Source: Macrosoma leucophasiata (lineage: Eukaryota; Arthropoda; Insecta; Lepidoptera; Hedylidae). From it: 64,000 bases of DNA. Below are positions 1 through 10,540 of this stretch, piece by piece (the stretch's first letter is position 1; each line of letters starts with the position of its first letter). A model generated the notes under the pieces. That model saw only the letters and a list, made by a program, of their open reading frames with translations, did not search any database and was not told the origin of the DNA. The translations under genes were made by a program, and so were the position numbers. The stretch spans positions 25,527,501 to 25,591,500 of the forward strand of contig JAWQUS010000008.1 of assembly GCA_036365455.1 (NCBI GenBank). Reading direction: 5' to 3'.

Positions 1-1178
1 TTTCAAAGCTTTTGTTTTGGTGATCCCAATAGATATTCAAAAAGGGGTCTTATAAAGTCCATCTGGAAAAGTGTGTATGTAAACGCGTATAGTGAATGAA
101 TGATGCGCATCGAAATGCGTCAAGGTTTGTTTGTTAGAGTTCGCGAGTGCCCTCCTTGGTACCTATATTACATTTGACGTGGGTGTTTACGGGTAATATT
201 TTTGCTATCAATCCCACCGTTAGTACTCCATGATGGACTCTATCCCATAGCTCGATGTCATTACTGACTGTATGATGCTCATCTAGCACAACCGCTGCTA
301 ATTTTCTACGTAATAGAGCTATTTGAATTAAGTTAAAGTAAACTAAAACTTGTATCGAATTGAAACAGCACAGCCGTTCTATTTCGATTGCCATGATAGT
401 GAAGTCATTCGAATTTCTTTTTGTAGGTATAACAATACACACACTCACAACATTGAGTTGCTGCAGGCATCTGCCTGAACATGCTTTCTTACATATTGAC
501 AGCCTACAGGCATGACACTCTTATCCCGAAGATGTTCAGATGGTTGTAATGTGCGACCGCAACTTCCGTTTCATTTACATATTGCTTCTTCGGAACACTG
601 ATAACGATGACAACTGGTATCCCTTCATTTTATACACCAGCTGTAATTGAGAACTCAGTGAATATAAGTAAACATGATAACTGGTGGTTTAGAGATGTCA
701 GTATAATGTCATCTCCTTATGTTATGTCCACCATTTACAAGTTCACGTCACAATTATCCTCAGTGGATAACTTTAGCGCGATGAATGATTATGTTTGTAA
801 GTAGTTCATTTTTCAAAGGAAGTCTATGATACCTTTTCGATTTTGTATAATATTGAACCTCGTCTTCATCCTCTGTGGCCATAGAAAAACACGGGCCACC
901 GGCCGCGGCGGACCGGAGGGGTGTAGCCATAATATGCAGGCTATCCCCTCTGTCAAAGTACAAGGACAAGTGTGCCTGTGCCTGTCGCCTAGATGTTTAA
1001 ATGTGTGCGTGAAATTGTTAATGTACCTACGTTGTTAAAGTCAAGGTGTGAATTTCGTAGTAACAGACGATTTTTGTTGTGTTTGTGTGTCACACGTATT
1101 TGCAAAAAATTTCAGATTAATAAACGCTATTGCGACTCCCCTCCGGTTCGCTGCGACCAGTGGCCCGTATCTAAAATC
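1..1178. other. Unassigned sequence with one unrecognised minus-strand ORF
   Basis: No gene or repeat is recognised here. A 104-codon open frame lies on the minus strand at 448-134, rich in hydrophobic residues and without a motif I know. It has no convincing splice signals and could be chance or an unrecognised exon. A short GC-rich patch occurs at about 890-925. Confidence 0.3.
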
Positions 1179-1295
1179 TAAATCTCTTAGATTTGGTGGA
1201 GGAACTGGGTAACATCGTGCAAGGTACCTATCTCCTAGGTATATCTTAATCTAACGCGCTGGAGTAAATCCAAAAATCCTTTCTTGGGCTTCCCT
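1179..1295 (+). repeat. Direct repeat, copy 1
   Basis: About 113 bp beginning TTAGATTTGGTGGAGG and ending CTTTCTTGGGCTTCCCTA recur almost unchanged at 3,036-3,152. Only a few substitutions are seen. The family is not recognised. The short interval and high identity suggest a segmental duplication or terminal repeats of a small element. Confidence 0.8.
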
Positions 1296-2039
1296 AAATC
1301 TTTTCCTCTTAGGTGACCGGTATTGAAATTACAACTCTGTACCAGGCTCATGGCGAGAGACTTGTACAATACTCACGTCCCATCGGCCATATTGATGTAA
1401 AACACTTTATTATAATGGTAGGCAGTACACATGTAGGTTTATGAGCAAAGCCCCTGTTGCAGGTAGGGGCACCGGCGGCAGGCGCATAGGGCGCGGCCAC
1501 GCGTTATGACGCGCTTCCGACATACCAGGTACCTATTTGTTTCTTCCTTTATTTCGCTCCAAAATACCTAATCTGAAGAAATAGGTAATTGACTATTCAT
1601 ATTATCAAACATTAATTACCTATAACATTATTAGTCTTTCCACGATTGAATTATTGACAGTAAAACCACTTCATGTTCCACAATCTGAAAGTCACCGGTA
1701 TCAACTACTAGATATTTCATTCCATTGAAGAAATATATGAATGGTGAAATACGAATGTTGTTTGTAGTGTAAATTATTAACGAAACAGTGTGCACGTTAT
1801 TTCATTAGTGGTTAGGTAAGGTATATCGCATCTTATTTTTTAAAACGTTCGTGGGTTTTTTTTAATTGTCACTCTCAGGATAAATTTACCAAATTGTACT
1901 GATAGCTACATGATGATCACCTTATTCGAGAAGAGTCCTCGAAAGGGTGTGGTAAGTCGGTGAACGGTTTTTTCTTTATCCATAGTGTGAGGTGTACCCA
2001 CCTTCCTATCGTTAGATACTATAGATACGTCTTAAATTG
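1296..2039. other. Unassigned AT-rich sequence
   Basis: No long ORF, RNA gene or recognised repeat is seen. A short GC-rich patch lies at 1,450-1,520. Confidence 0.4.
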
Positions 2040-2280
2040 TGAATTTGAGAAAACACTTTCTCGATCAAGGGAACCGTTTGTGAAATATTAAGTTTTTAAC
2101 TGCCAACTTTTGTTAGACTCAAGTGTCTCTCTTCTATCAGCCGAACCTTGGTAGGTACTTGGACGCGTGAAAAAATCATGGTGATAGGAGATACCTATAA
2201 CGAATTTTAAAGGAAAACTATCGCAGATTACTCTATGAGATTACGAATAATAGTCGATTCATTAAAAAAAAATGTAGGTA
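2040..2280 (-). repeat. Interspersed repeat, family P (diverged copy)
   Basis: The order of TTAGACTCAAGTG, then AAAGGAAAACTATC, then AATAGTCGAT matches the repeat at 48,295-48,850 in the same orientation. The family is noncoding and is common, from memory, in lepidopteran introns. I assign no transposon class. Confidence 0.55.
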
Positions 2281-3035
2281 TGTACCTACTTGGAAACCTG
2301 CATGAACCCTGCATTACATGCACCCTCCCCCTATAGGAATCCCGTTTGAATGTCTGTTAATTTAAACTCTGCTTATATTGATGTGGCACTACTACGACTA
2401 CGCCACAGACACTACCGCATTGCTTAATCTATCCACCACTAGTCCTCGTTGCAAAGTTAAATGAGATTCCATGTTTATAGGTCCCCAGGACATGGAACCA
2501 TGGACTTCCATGTGTAGCAAATCCATACAACTACAGATCTAAAGTGGTCTTTGGAACAGGAACATTAGAGGCTGTAGCGCAATGTGGCATGTAGTAGTAG
2601 GGGAGCCCAGAATGCTATTTTTGTATTTAATCCAGCGCGTCCGATTAATATTTGGAAATACCTTAACCCTCCACTAAATCTTAAGTTTGTATATAGGGCC
2701 GCGCCCGAAGGATAGCCCTTAAAAAATTCAAAAGGTCGCTACGTTCTTACTCATCTTCCGAATCATCTGAATTTTGGATAGGAGCATTTTTTGGCCACAT
2801 TTTACTCCCTCTCAGAATATCAGACACACTATTGACCCATGACGTTGATGCCGATCACATTTCAAAAACATTTGACTATTTTAAAAAATGAAGGTGTAAA
2901 ATTACTCTAGAATGTCAGATAGGTACTCAGAGAGGACGTAAAGTGAACCCAATCGAAGTTACCATCCAAAATTCTGATGATTTGGATGCGAGGCAAGCTC
3001 GTGGCGGAAGCCCAAGGGTTCGGCCCTTTATGGAA
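2281..3035. other. Unassigned sequence between the two direct repeats
   Basis: Nothing codes for a recognisable product. About 2,385-2,440 weakly resembles the SINE 5' region (CACTACCGCATTGC) but is too short to call. This interval could be the body of an element bounded by the two direct repeats. Confidence 0.35.
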
Positions 3036-3152
3036 ATCTTAGATTTGGTGGAGGTACTGGGTAACATCGTGCAAGGTACCTATCTCCTAGGTATATCTTA
3101 ATCTAACGCGCTGGAGTAAATTCAAAAATCCTTTCTTGGGCTTCCCTACTAT
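3036..3152 (+). repeat. Direct repeat, copy 2
   Basis: Near-identical to 1,179-1,295 and in the same orientation. It is preceded by GCCCAAGGGTTCGGCCC and followed by unrelated DNA. Confidence 0.8.
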
Positions 3153-4454
3153 AGGTATCGAATGTTAGGTTAGATAATAATATGTAGTACCTGCACACTT
3201 GGTTCCGAAAATTATTTATCTCTGTTAAGATATAGGTACCTACCTAATTCTAATTTCAATTAGTCACCCAAAAGATATAATAAAATCAGTAACAACACTA
3301 ATAGGTATGTAGGTTTATACAGTTGTATGGTCATTCGTCGGTGGTGAAGCAGATAATACCGTGAGGTCGGTAGAATGTGTACCACGAACGTGTTTGCTAT
3401 ATAAATATGATGTAACACAGTGGTCAAGGCCGCGGCGCTAACCGGCCGCGTCGCAATGCCACATTAACATGCCTCCTCACTCCACACCACACTACTACTT
3501 CCTATAACGTTGTTATTTTATTCAAACAAATGCACTCGTAGTGCATTTGTTTCTATTATCTTAAAACCAGAAGGCCGAATGCCACGCTTGAGGCCTAAGT
3601 CGGCTTGCTTCTTTTGTGACAAAAATTACGGAGTAATAAAGTACGAAGTCCCATATAACCAGAGAACCAGAGAACACTACCATTTGGCCCATATAAATTA
3701 GGTAATATACGATCGTTCGTAAGAGATCGTAGAGTAGGTACGTCTTACGCCCTCAAGCTCTAACACTGAAAACTCTACCACCAGTAAAACCATCCAGAAA
3801 TCCACGCTTAACACACAGAAAAAAATCGTTATTAGAGTAAGCACCTCCCACTGTAAAGTAGTCGCTTTGCTTTTAATGGTCCTATTTTACCGGTGGTTGA
3901 GATCCAGTGACGATACCCGAAGAGTGTGAGGAGACACCACCACCATGATGTCGTTAGTAAATTTCGGCATAAATACGTGGATGTTTAGAAATTTCACGAA
4001 ATAATGAAACGATATTAAAAACTTTTAATAGTTGACTTGACTATAATTTATGTAGAATCTAGTCATAATATCATGGTGGTATGTGGTGAGCATCGAATTT
4101 CGACACAATTTTTATGCGATAAGAGTATTATTATAAGTAGGTATAATTTTCTTCTGGTAATCAAAGACTGCCCATCCTATCGTTATTTCTGATATGATTT
4201 AATTATAATCGTCCGCGGCCCAAGATCACTTTTCCGGGTATCTAATGTCCTTCGGCTATCGCCTTACATCTGTCTGTCCTCGCTACTGGAAGCGAACTGG
4301 AATTTTGTTTGAGCCAGTACTAGGAACAATATCTAGCTTGAGTTAAATAACTTCATCTCCCTCGATCGGCTACTTTTTGTGTAGAGCACACACGTGCGAA
4401 GTGGTGGGAAATAGCTGGTTAATAACAAGTAGGTAGTGATTAGGTTAGTCTGAA
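3153..4454. other. Unassigned sequence
   Basis: No supported gene. A 63-codon ORF at 3,510-3,701 starts beside the hairpin at 3,524 and lacks family features; I treat it as chance. A GC-rich patch occurs at 3,425-3,450. Confidence 0.4.
3524..3552. repeat. Perfect short hairpin
   Basis: AAACAAATGCACT is followed after a 3-nt loop by its exact reverse complement, giving 13-bp arms. It lacks a following T-run. Its function is unknown. Confidence 0.7.
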
Positions 4455-4800
4455 GGTTGACAGAGAAGCAAACGGACCACCTGATGGAAAGTGGTCACCG
4501 TCGCCTATGAACATTTGCTACACCAGGGGAGTTGCCAACGAGCTGCCAGCCCTGAAGGCCTCTTTTGACGCCATTTTTGAAGAACCCCATATTGTAGCAC
4601 CTAGGGAACACCTCAGAGGCAAGTTCGTTCCACAATTTACACATTCTTGGCAGGAACGATTGTGAAAACCGCACCGTTGAGCACTGCCAGGTGTCGTCGA
4701 TGAGGGTGGAACTTCTCTCTTCGGCGGGTAGTACAGTATAGGAAAAGAGACGGTGACACCATGTCAAACAGTTCAGCAGAGCACTCACCATTGGGTCTTA
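4455..4800 (-). mobile_element. 5'-truncated LINE-M copy, 3' end only
   Basis: On the minus strand 4,791-4,495 encodes 98 residues matching the C-terminus of the intact LINE at 20,274-23,865, including the shared stretch KLWNEL and the final GNSPGVANVHRRR. The LINE-type 3' tail follows (GGTGACCACTTTCCATCAGG in minus-strand sense). Only about the last 350 bp survive, the usual outcome of incomplete target-primed reverse transcription. It is an inactive remnant of the family that has an intact copy in this window. Confidence 0.9.
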
Positions 4801-4862
4801 ATAATATACGTAAACAGCGGCCAACGAAGGAACGCCTCGGATAAGTGTTGAGTGTAGGTTTT

Positions 4863-5150
4863 TTTTAATATGTCTATAAAGTGCCAAACAAGCATATAGT
4901 TCAAACTGATAGTATATGACACTATAACCTATAAACATCTGTATCAAACCAGACATTTCAATGTAGATGCGTTGCTACTCCTGAGGCTAGGCCTCGGAGT
5001 GGCAACGCGAGGTGTTATGCATCTGTGCCGAAAATTACAGGGTCATACATAACTACCTGACGGGAACACGATAGAGCTGAACACTTTAATTTAGCGGCAT
5101 GTAGATTAGGTAATGCGGTGGTGCCTACGCCGACGAGCTCCCGTATCAGC
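4863..5150 (-). mobile_element. Metulj-like SINE (M), copy 1
   Basis: A diverged, nearly full-length minus-strand copy. The 3' part (GCCAAACAAGCAT in plus sense) lies at the low end and the 5' part (GGTAATGCGGTGGTGCCTACGCC) ends near 5,135. A short palindromic expansion interrupts it around 4,985-5,010. Confidence 0.85.
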
Positions 5151-5159
5151 CTTTACTTT

Positions 5160-5555
5160 ATTTTAGCGTTCCCTATGCTATTCTCTACCTACTAGGTATA
5201 TTGTACCTTCGTGTGTATGACTTACTGACCGTTCTCGTTTGTTGGCGGTAGTTAATATGCTGTCGCCTCGTTCCTAGATATTCGGATAACAGGAAAAATA
5301 CCAACCGAGAAAATACCACATCACAAATCAAAGTTAATTTAATGAACGCAAGAGGTGTGAGCTCTAATGAAACGTAATCAAGACGTTGACGTGTACGTAA
5401 ACGTCATATTTTTAATATAATAAATCGTAGACATGCCATGAATATCTTTAATTAATTTTTTTTTACATATTGAAAAAAATCAATTACTTTTTTACATAGA
5501 CGAAGGTACCTACTAATGTCTTTAGTCAACACGGAACTACTATAGTGAGAATGTT
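5160..5555. other. Unassigned AT-rich sequence
   Basis: No ORF, RNA gene or repeat recognised. Confidence 0.4.
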
Positions 5556-5842
5556 TAGATATAAAATATGTATTTTGTAACTAGCAGTGTTACAAAATAT
5601 AGTTGATTGTAATGTTTAAATAAAAAGCTTAAATAATTATTTTCTTCTGTTGTTATATCGGTAACAATAATATAAAATAGGTACATCACCCGTGAACATT
5701 TCAACTTACTTAAGATATACGAGTATATATCAAGGTTCATGAGATACAGCCTGCCGGCAGGCTGACATACAGACGGATAGCGGTGTCTTCGTAATCCCGA
5801 TTTTATCCTTTGGGTACGGAACCCTGAGACAGGTTCCATTTC
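5556..5842 (-). repeat. Interspersed repeat, family Q
   Basis: On the minus strand it begins near GGTTCCGTACCCAAAGG and continues through CAGGCTGTATCTCATGAACC. These are hallmarks I remember of a very common noncoding lepidopteran repeat. The 94-codon minus ORF here is part of the repeat and not a gene. A second head lies at 60,478. Confidence 0.6.
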
Positions 5843-5984
5843 TCCAAGTAGGTATACTTATTATGTAATAGTATGTTGAAGTATGTTCGTCAACTATTAC
5901 TCGTTAGCTTTTAAAGCCTACTCAGCGATGGAAGTAGTTTTCATTTAAACTTTATTTGTGGAAGTAACGGAAGTGCAGCAAGCA

Positions 5985-6095
5985 TACAGTTTACAGGGAT
6001 GCTAATGTCATTCTGTTACCTATAAACATCTACATTCAAACTAGAGATTTCAATGTAGATCGACGATGACCATCGCCGTGATGATTGGTCATATA
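5985..6095 (-). mobile_element. Metulj-like SINE (M), copy 2, 3' fragment
   Basis: It carries the SINE 3' region (AGCATACAGTTTACAGGG through CTATAAACATC) on the minus strand. The 5' half is absent. Confidence 0.65.
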
Positions 6096-6234
6096 GGTAC
6101 AACACTGCAATAACATCCGACGAACGCGACGCTTCTTTCCGCTCAGCGTTCGCTTACAGCCCCAGCCTCGACCCTAGCACGAGTCAGCACGACCCGCGTG
6201 CTCGTTATTCCGGTTACCGCCAACCGATGTCTAA

Positions 6235-6560
6235 AGCAAATACCCTAAGCCCCTAATCGCATATGTGTTATGTCTCCCCCAGAGCGCCAAGGATCGGACC
6301 CGTAGGGGTCTGCATTATTATTTTTTATTTGTAATGGAAGTGGCAAACAAGCATGCAGTTCACATTGATGTAAAGTGATGACTGCAGCCTATAGACGCTC
6401 ACACTTAAGGCCTAAGGTGTTATGCCTATGTGCCGGAAATTAAAGGGCCGTACTAATACTGTAAATTTATATAAGCTGGAGCCCTTTGCGCTCGCTAATT
6501 GCCCGATGAAGTAGTTATACTAGTGCCGTATCGAGACGAGCCGCCTACGTAAAAGTCCCC
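6235..6560 (+). repeat. Repeat family RC, copy 1, split by a SINE
   Basis: The left part (CTAATCGCATATGTGTTATG ... GGATCGGACCCGTAGGGG) and right part (GCGCTCGCTAATTGCCCG ... GAGCCGCCTACGT) match consecutive parts of the repeats at 8,335, 27,905 and 46,960. A minus-strand SINE at 6,325-6,470 separates them, so the SINE inserted later. The class of RC is unknown. Confidence 0.65.
6325..6470 (-). mobile_element. Metulj-like SINE (M), copy 3, nested in repeat RC
   Basis: A 3' fragment on the minus strand (GTGGCAAACAAGCATGCAG through TGTGCCGGAAATTAAAGGG), inserted in family RC. Confidence 0.75.
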
Positions 6561-7496
6561 GTAATTAGTTTTCATCACTGATTAGTTTACGTTAAAAACG
6601 AAACAGGTAAATATTAACAAACCGCAATTTTTTATCTGAGATCATAATAGATAATATGCCAATGTCCATTATATATGTCTTAGTTATTTCACACAGATAT
6701 ACAAATATTACGTGTATAATATTAATTCAAGAAAAAACTAGTTAATGACGTGGTTATGATATGGCTTGCCTTGAAGTCTCGTTCTGTGGAACAAACACGA
6801 CACGTGTATCGTTTTCGACTATCTATCGCGTGTATTGGGATCCTGCGGCCGTACCGCCGCCGCCGTACCATGACCTTCTATTGTCAACCAAAACTGAACC
6901 GCTATTAGCTGTTTGGCTGTTCCGATTTAGATTGATACTACTGCGGCAGTGCTTTACTGGGGAGAATTTTATCATGATATAGACTGACTAGAGTACCTAT
7001 TGTACTGCTGCAGGTGTCACAAGCAAGTACCTATATGACGTCAAATCTGACGTCACTTTTGTACACACGTGTGAACACTGGAGCATTCGAGGTGAGGTGC
7101 TCTCAGTTTAAGTTTAATCACGTGATCACCCTGTCACTACTATTTTATTTATTAGTAAAGTGTTTTCAAAGGTTGGTACGTATCGTATTTGCATATAGTT
7201 GAAAGCCTTAGTAGCCTTATAGTTGACCGTCCCCCTTTTATCTCCGAAACTACAAGTGTTGAAAAATCCGGATAATTTATTCTGTATCTATTTTTAGGAA
7301 AACATATTATTAAATGTCTATGGTATTTATGATAACTTATGGAAATAATTAATTGTGATTACGAGTCAGACTCGGACTTGGCCGCTCGTATTCAGATAAC
7401 TTAGGTAACGCGGTTGCCGTGTTTAAACTTGAACTCTACCTACCATCTGTGAAGACTACTGGATCTCTTGAAGCTATCAAAAATACTTTCCCCATT
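6561..7496. other. Unassigned sequence
   Basis: Short ORFs at 6,761-6,982 and 7,014-7,202 have no recognisable motif. A CCGCCGCCG run occurs at about 6,852. No supported gene. Confidence 0.35.
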
Positions 7497-7990
7497 AACT
7501 TACTATTTTATGTAACGAACGTGTTAAACAAGTATGCAAATCACAGGGATATTAAGTTATAACTGCAGCCTATAGACTATCTACAAAAAACCCATAGGTG
7601 CAGAATGTGCAGATGCGTTGACAGCTATAAAGTGTGTAAACACACTATGCCGAAGCTACGCGACGGAAGTTTAGCGGCTGATTTTACCTTCCGACGTATT
7701 CGGGTGATATGACACACTATAAGTGCCGAACTTCAGTTCAGTATGGTGTGTCGGCATAGTGTGTGAATTCAGCATTCGAACCGAACTTCAGTCAGTCGTA
7801 CGCCCGACCGAAGTTACGCTGTACGCTACAACGCAGCGTAATTTCGACATAGTGTGTCGTCAGTAATTCAAATAGCATTGCAGGCGTAATAATGCCGAAC
7901 TTCCGTCGCGTAGCTTCGGTACAGTGAGTTTACACACTAAGACCTTAGTTGTTATGTGCTCTGTAACAATTATTACGTTGCCATACATTA
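7497..7990 (-). mobile_element. Metulj-like SINE (M), copy 4, interrupted by a MITE
   Basis: The SINE 3' region at 7,497-7,630 and its central region at 7,939-7,990 (GACCTTAGTTGTTATG) are contiguous in other copies but are separated here by a 308-bp inverted-repeat element. Confidence 0.8.
7631..7938. mobile_element. MITE-like element nested in a SINE
   Basis: The ends are inverted repeats of about 45 bp: AGTGTGTAAACACACTATG at the left against AGTGTGTAAACTCACTGTA read inward from the right, both followed by CCGAAGCTACGCGACGGAAG. The interior holds further inverted copies of CCGAACTTC. It has no coding capacity, so it would need a transposase in trans. The target duplication is unclear. Confidence 0.8.
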
Positions 7991-8334
7991 CTTTTTTGTG
8001 TGCTTATCAATCTAGACATAATTATATATAATTTTATTTGGGTTTATCTGTTGGAATAGGTAAATAATAACTATCAGACGATTGGCCAATTATTTGGCTA
8101 GACGGTACTAAAATACGTCCTTTATTGAATACTCAATTGATAGACGATAGGCCCATTACGGGAGTCGGGGTGAACACTGACGCGGTTGGCGTGGTACGCA
8201 AAATATTAAAAATATTATTGTTTTGTTAAAGTATCGGTCGGCGATAGTTAAAACAATATAAGACAAACTTGATCTGAGTAACATTATTCACCACCAAACA
8301 GCGTAAAATTAAAACAAATGGAGATTGAAGCGAA
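7991..8334. other. Unassigned AT-rich sequence
   Basis: Nothing recognised. Confidence 0.4.
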
Positions 8335-8480
8335 AATTGTGCCGCGTCTAATCGCACATCTCTTATGTGTCTCCTCGCAACGCCCTATGTCGAAGGTCGG
8401 ACCCACAGGGGCCACTTTTGTAAATTTATTAGGGCTGGGAGACTAGTGCCGTGGCGAGATGAGCTTTCTTCATTACGTAC
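8335..8480 (+). repeat. Repeat family RC, copy 2
   Basis: CTAATCGCACATCTCTTATG, then GGTCGGACCCACAGGGG, then AGTGCCGTGGCGAGATGAGC match the other RC copies in order. Confidence 0.6.
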
Positions 8481-9165
8481 ATTAAAAAAAAAGTAAAATC
8501 AAACTTATGTTATCAGGCTAGTAAGACCAAATTATACACGTCAAAACTATTTTTAAAATTATAAAATATACTCTTTTTGAATATCAGTAGGTATATTAAT
8601 ATGTATTTAAGATGATCTCCGGGCAATTACCCGGCTTTTATTGCCCCCCGGAGAAGCGCGCAGGAGGACACGAACATTTACAAAATGCAAAAGTTGTAAG
8701 TAGGGAAGGAAATTCTATATTGTATAATCAGAAATATTTAGTAACAAAAAAAGAGCTCTTGCTTCATTTGTTATTGTTACCATCATCCATTCGAGACCGC
8801 TGTAGGTAGGTATGTACCTTTATTATCTTCCAATATATTCTTTCTGGCCCTTTGTTATTGGCGTATTGAAATTGTAATATCGTTTTCAAACAATAAAAAA
8901 GTCCTTGTGGAACTATCAGCGAGGGGAGAGTTTGAACATGGGGAAGACGGGTGAGGGGGGGGGGGCTGTCAGGTACACTCGCAACAGGTATCTGAGTGTC
9001 ACGGGTCCATGTTACCGCGAATATTGGATTTGGAGCTATTCATCTATGCTTAAGCTAGGACAATATCATTTTACGAGTATATTCACAGTCAAATAAACTA
9101 GTATTGCATCTTTTGTAGCAAAAAACCGACACACGATACAATATGAATAATAATAATTAAAATTG
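8481..9165. other. Unassigned sequence with a poly-G run
   Basis: A run of ten G residues lies around 8,955. Two short ORFs (8,612-8,809 and 8,905-9,096) show no family features. Confidence 0.4.
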
Positions 9166-9320
9166 CTGGTGGTAGAGCTCTGGTGACGGAGCTCGCGGGC
9201 GTAGGCACCACCGCATTACCTAATCTATTTGCCGCTAAATGGTAGTGTTCAGCACTACCATGTTCCGGTAACATGGTAATTTACCTATGGCTCCGTAATA
9301 ATTATCACAGAGACAAACCG
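9166..9320 (+). mobile_element. Metulj-like SINE (M), copy 5, 5' half
   Basis: It begins at the SINE 5' end (CTGGTGGTAGAGCTCTGGTG) and is lost after the GGCTCCGTAATAATTATCAC segment. Retained 5' ends are less common than 3' ends in this window. Confidence 0.85.
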
Positions 9321-9740
9321 ACTCAGGTCTCGTGTGGCTATCATAGCGAATATTACCAATGAAAACAGTCTGTCATTTTTTGCGGGGGGAATTTTTAGTG
9401 ACGTCAAATGTTAGTTTGTGATAATTTGTGTGTGTAAATGTTTCTTAATAATTATGAAATTATTTTTAAAACACTCGACATTTCCAGAATTTTTTTCCTA
9501 GAGAGCACACTTGTGTCTTCAAAGTCGTTTTACTGCGAGCTAGCGTTGAGTAAGTTTTGGTTTATTTGTACGATGATCAAACATTGTAGTGAAATTTGGC
9601 AGTTCGGTGCGGATGTGGTCGACTGGGGGGATACGTTGCGGACGACTCTCGGCCTCGCCCTCGGCATGAAGTTTCACTTGTTACTTCAAAAACAAATCAA
9701 GTACGAGTTGGGCTCGCGGTTTTTAGGATTGAGAAATTTT
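9321..9740. other. Unassigned sequence
   Basis: A 120-codon plus ORF at 9,438-9,800 has no recognisable domain and runs into the inverted-repeat structure below. I do not call it a gene. Confidence 0.35.
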
Positions 9741-10540
9741 CCATGTGCCTTTAAGGCTTCGGCAAACCAAACGCAGGACAGTTACAGGGCAGGTCAGTAG
9801 CAGCGCGGGAGTCGGCACACTGAACGCAGCAGCAGTTTTCAAGCGGTTACAACGCGTGACCGCGTTTAAACCGCGTTCAGTTTGACGTGTGCGGCAGGCA
9901 GTACGCTGCAAGATGTCAGACGACATGAAAAATTCATGGTGTTTTTGGCTCTTAGGCAAAAAAAAAAAATTGGGTTTATGATATCAAAACAAGAAAAAAG
10001 AATATGGGGAATTTCATCGTCTCTGCAGAGAGCTGGAAAGTCATGAAATTTTTTTTTTCTCATATTTTGAAAATATGTGAAAAAATGCCCAAAAGTTCTT
10101 TTGAAGACTGCGAAAGACAGATTGAAATCGGAAATCATACAAACATTTATTTTTACACAATTCGATTATCTTTTCACTGATATTCATCACGCCGTTGTAA
10201 AAAAATACAACAGTCGCCAACCGCTCTCGATGCGCTGCCTTCGGTGTGTCGTGACAAAATGACCGCCATAGTAATACAACAGCGTCGGCCCGCGCTCTGC
10301 ACTGCCCTGCGCTGCGCCTGCCCCGCTCCCGCGCCGCCCGGTGTGTCGTCCGGCAGTTGCAGCGCGGCGCGGCGCGGTGCAGTTTGAGCGCGGGCCCGCG
10401 TTCAAATTTAGTGTGACGCAGTCCAAAGAGTTTCTTGTATTACAACTTGGGCGGGCCCGCATTCAAACAGCGCTGCTATTGCCCTGCGTTTGGTTTGCCC
10501 AAGCCTTTAAGCCTTTCAAGCTGCTACGGTGTTTTTACAC
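9740..10540. repeat. GC-rich foldback structure of about 0.8 kb
   Basis: The segment around 9,755-9,812 (AAGGC, CAAACCAAACGCAGG, TAGCAGCGC) returns as its reverse complement at about 10,469-10,514 (GCGCTGCTA, CCTGCGTTTGGTTTG, AAGCCTTTAAG), with an 18-bp gap in one arm. The inner flanks are GC-rich, with GGGCCCGC followed by TTCAAA repeated near 10,393 and 10,453. The core at 9,950-10,250 is AT-rich and noncoding. It may be a foldback DNA element of unknown superfamily. Confidence 0.55.

Noticed and set aside
9438..9800. 120-codon plus ORF
   Set aside because: No recognisable domain, and its 3' end lies in the foldback arm.
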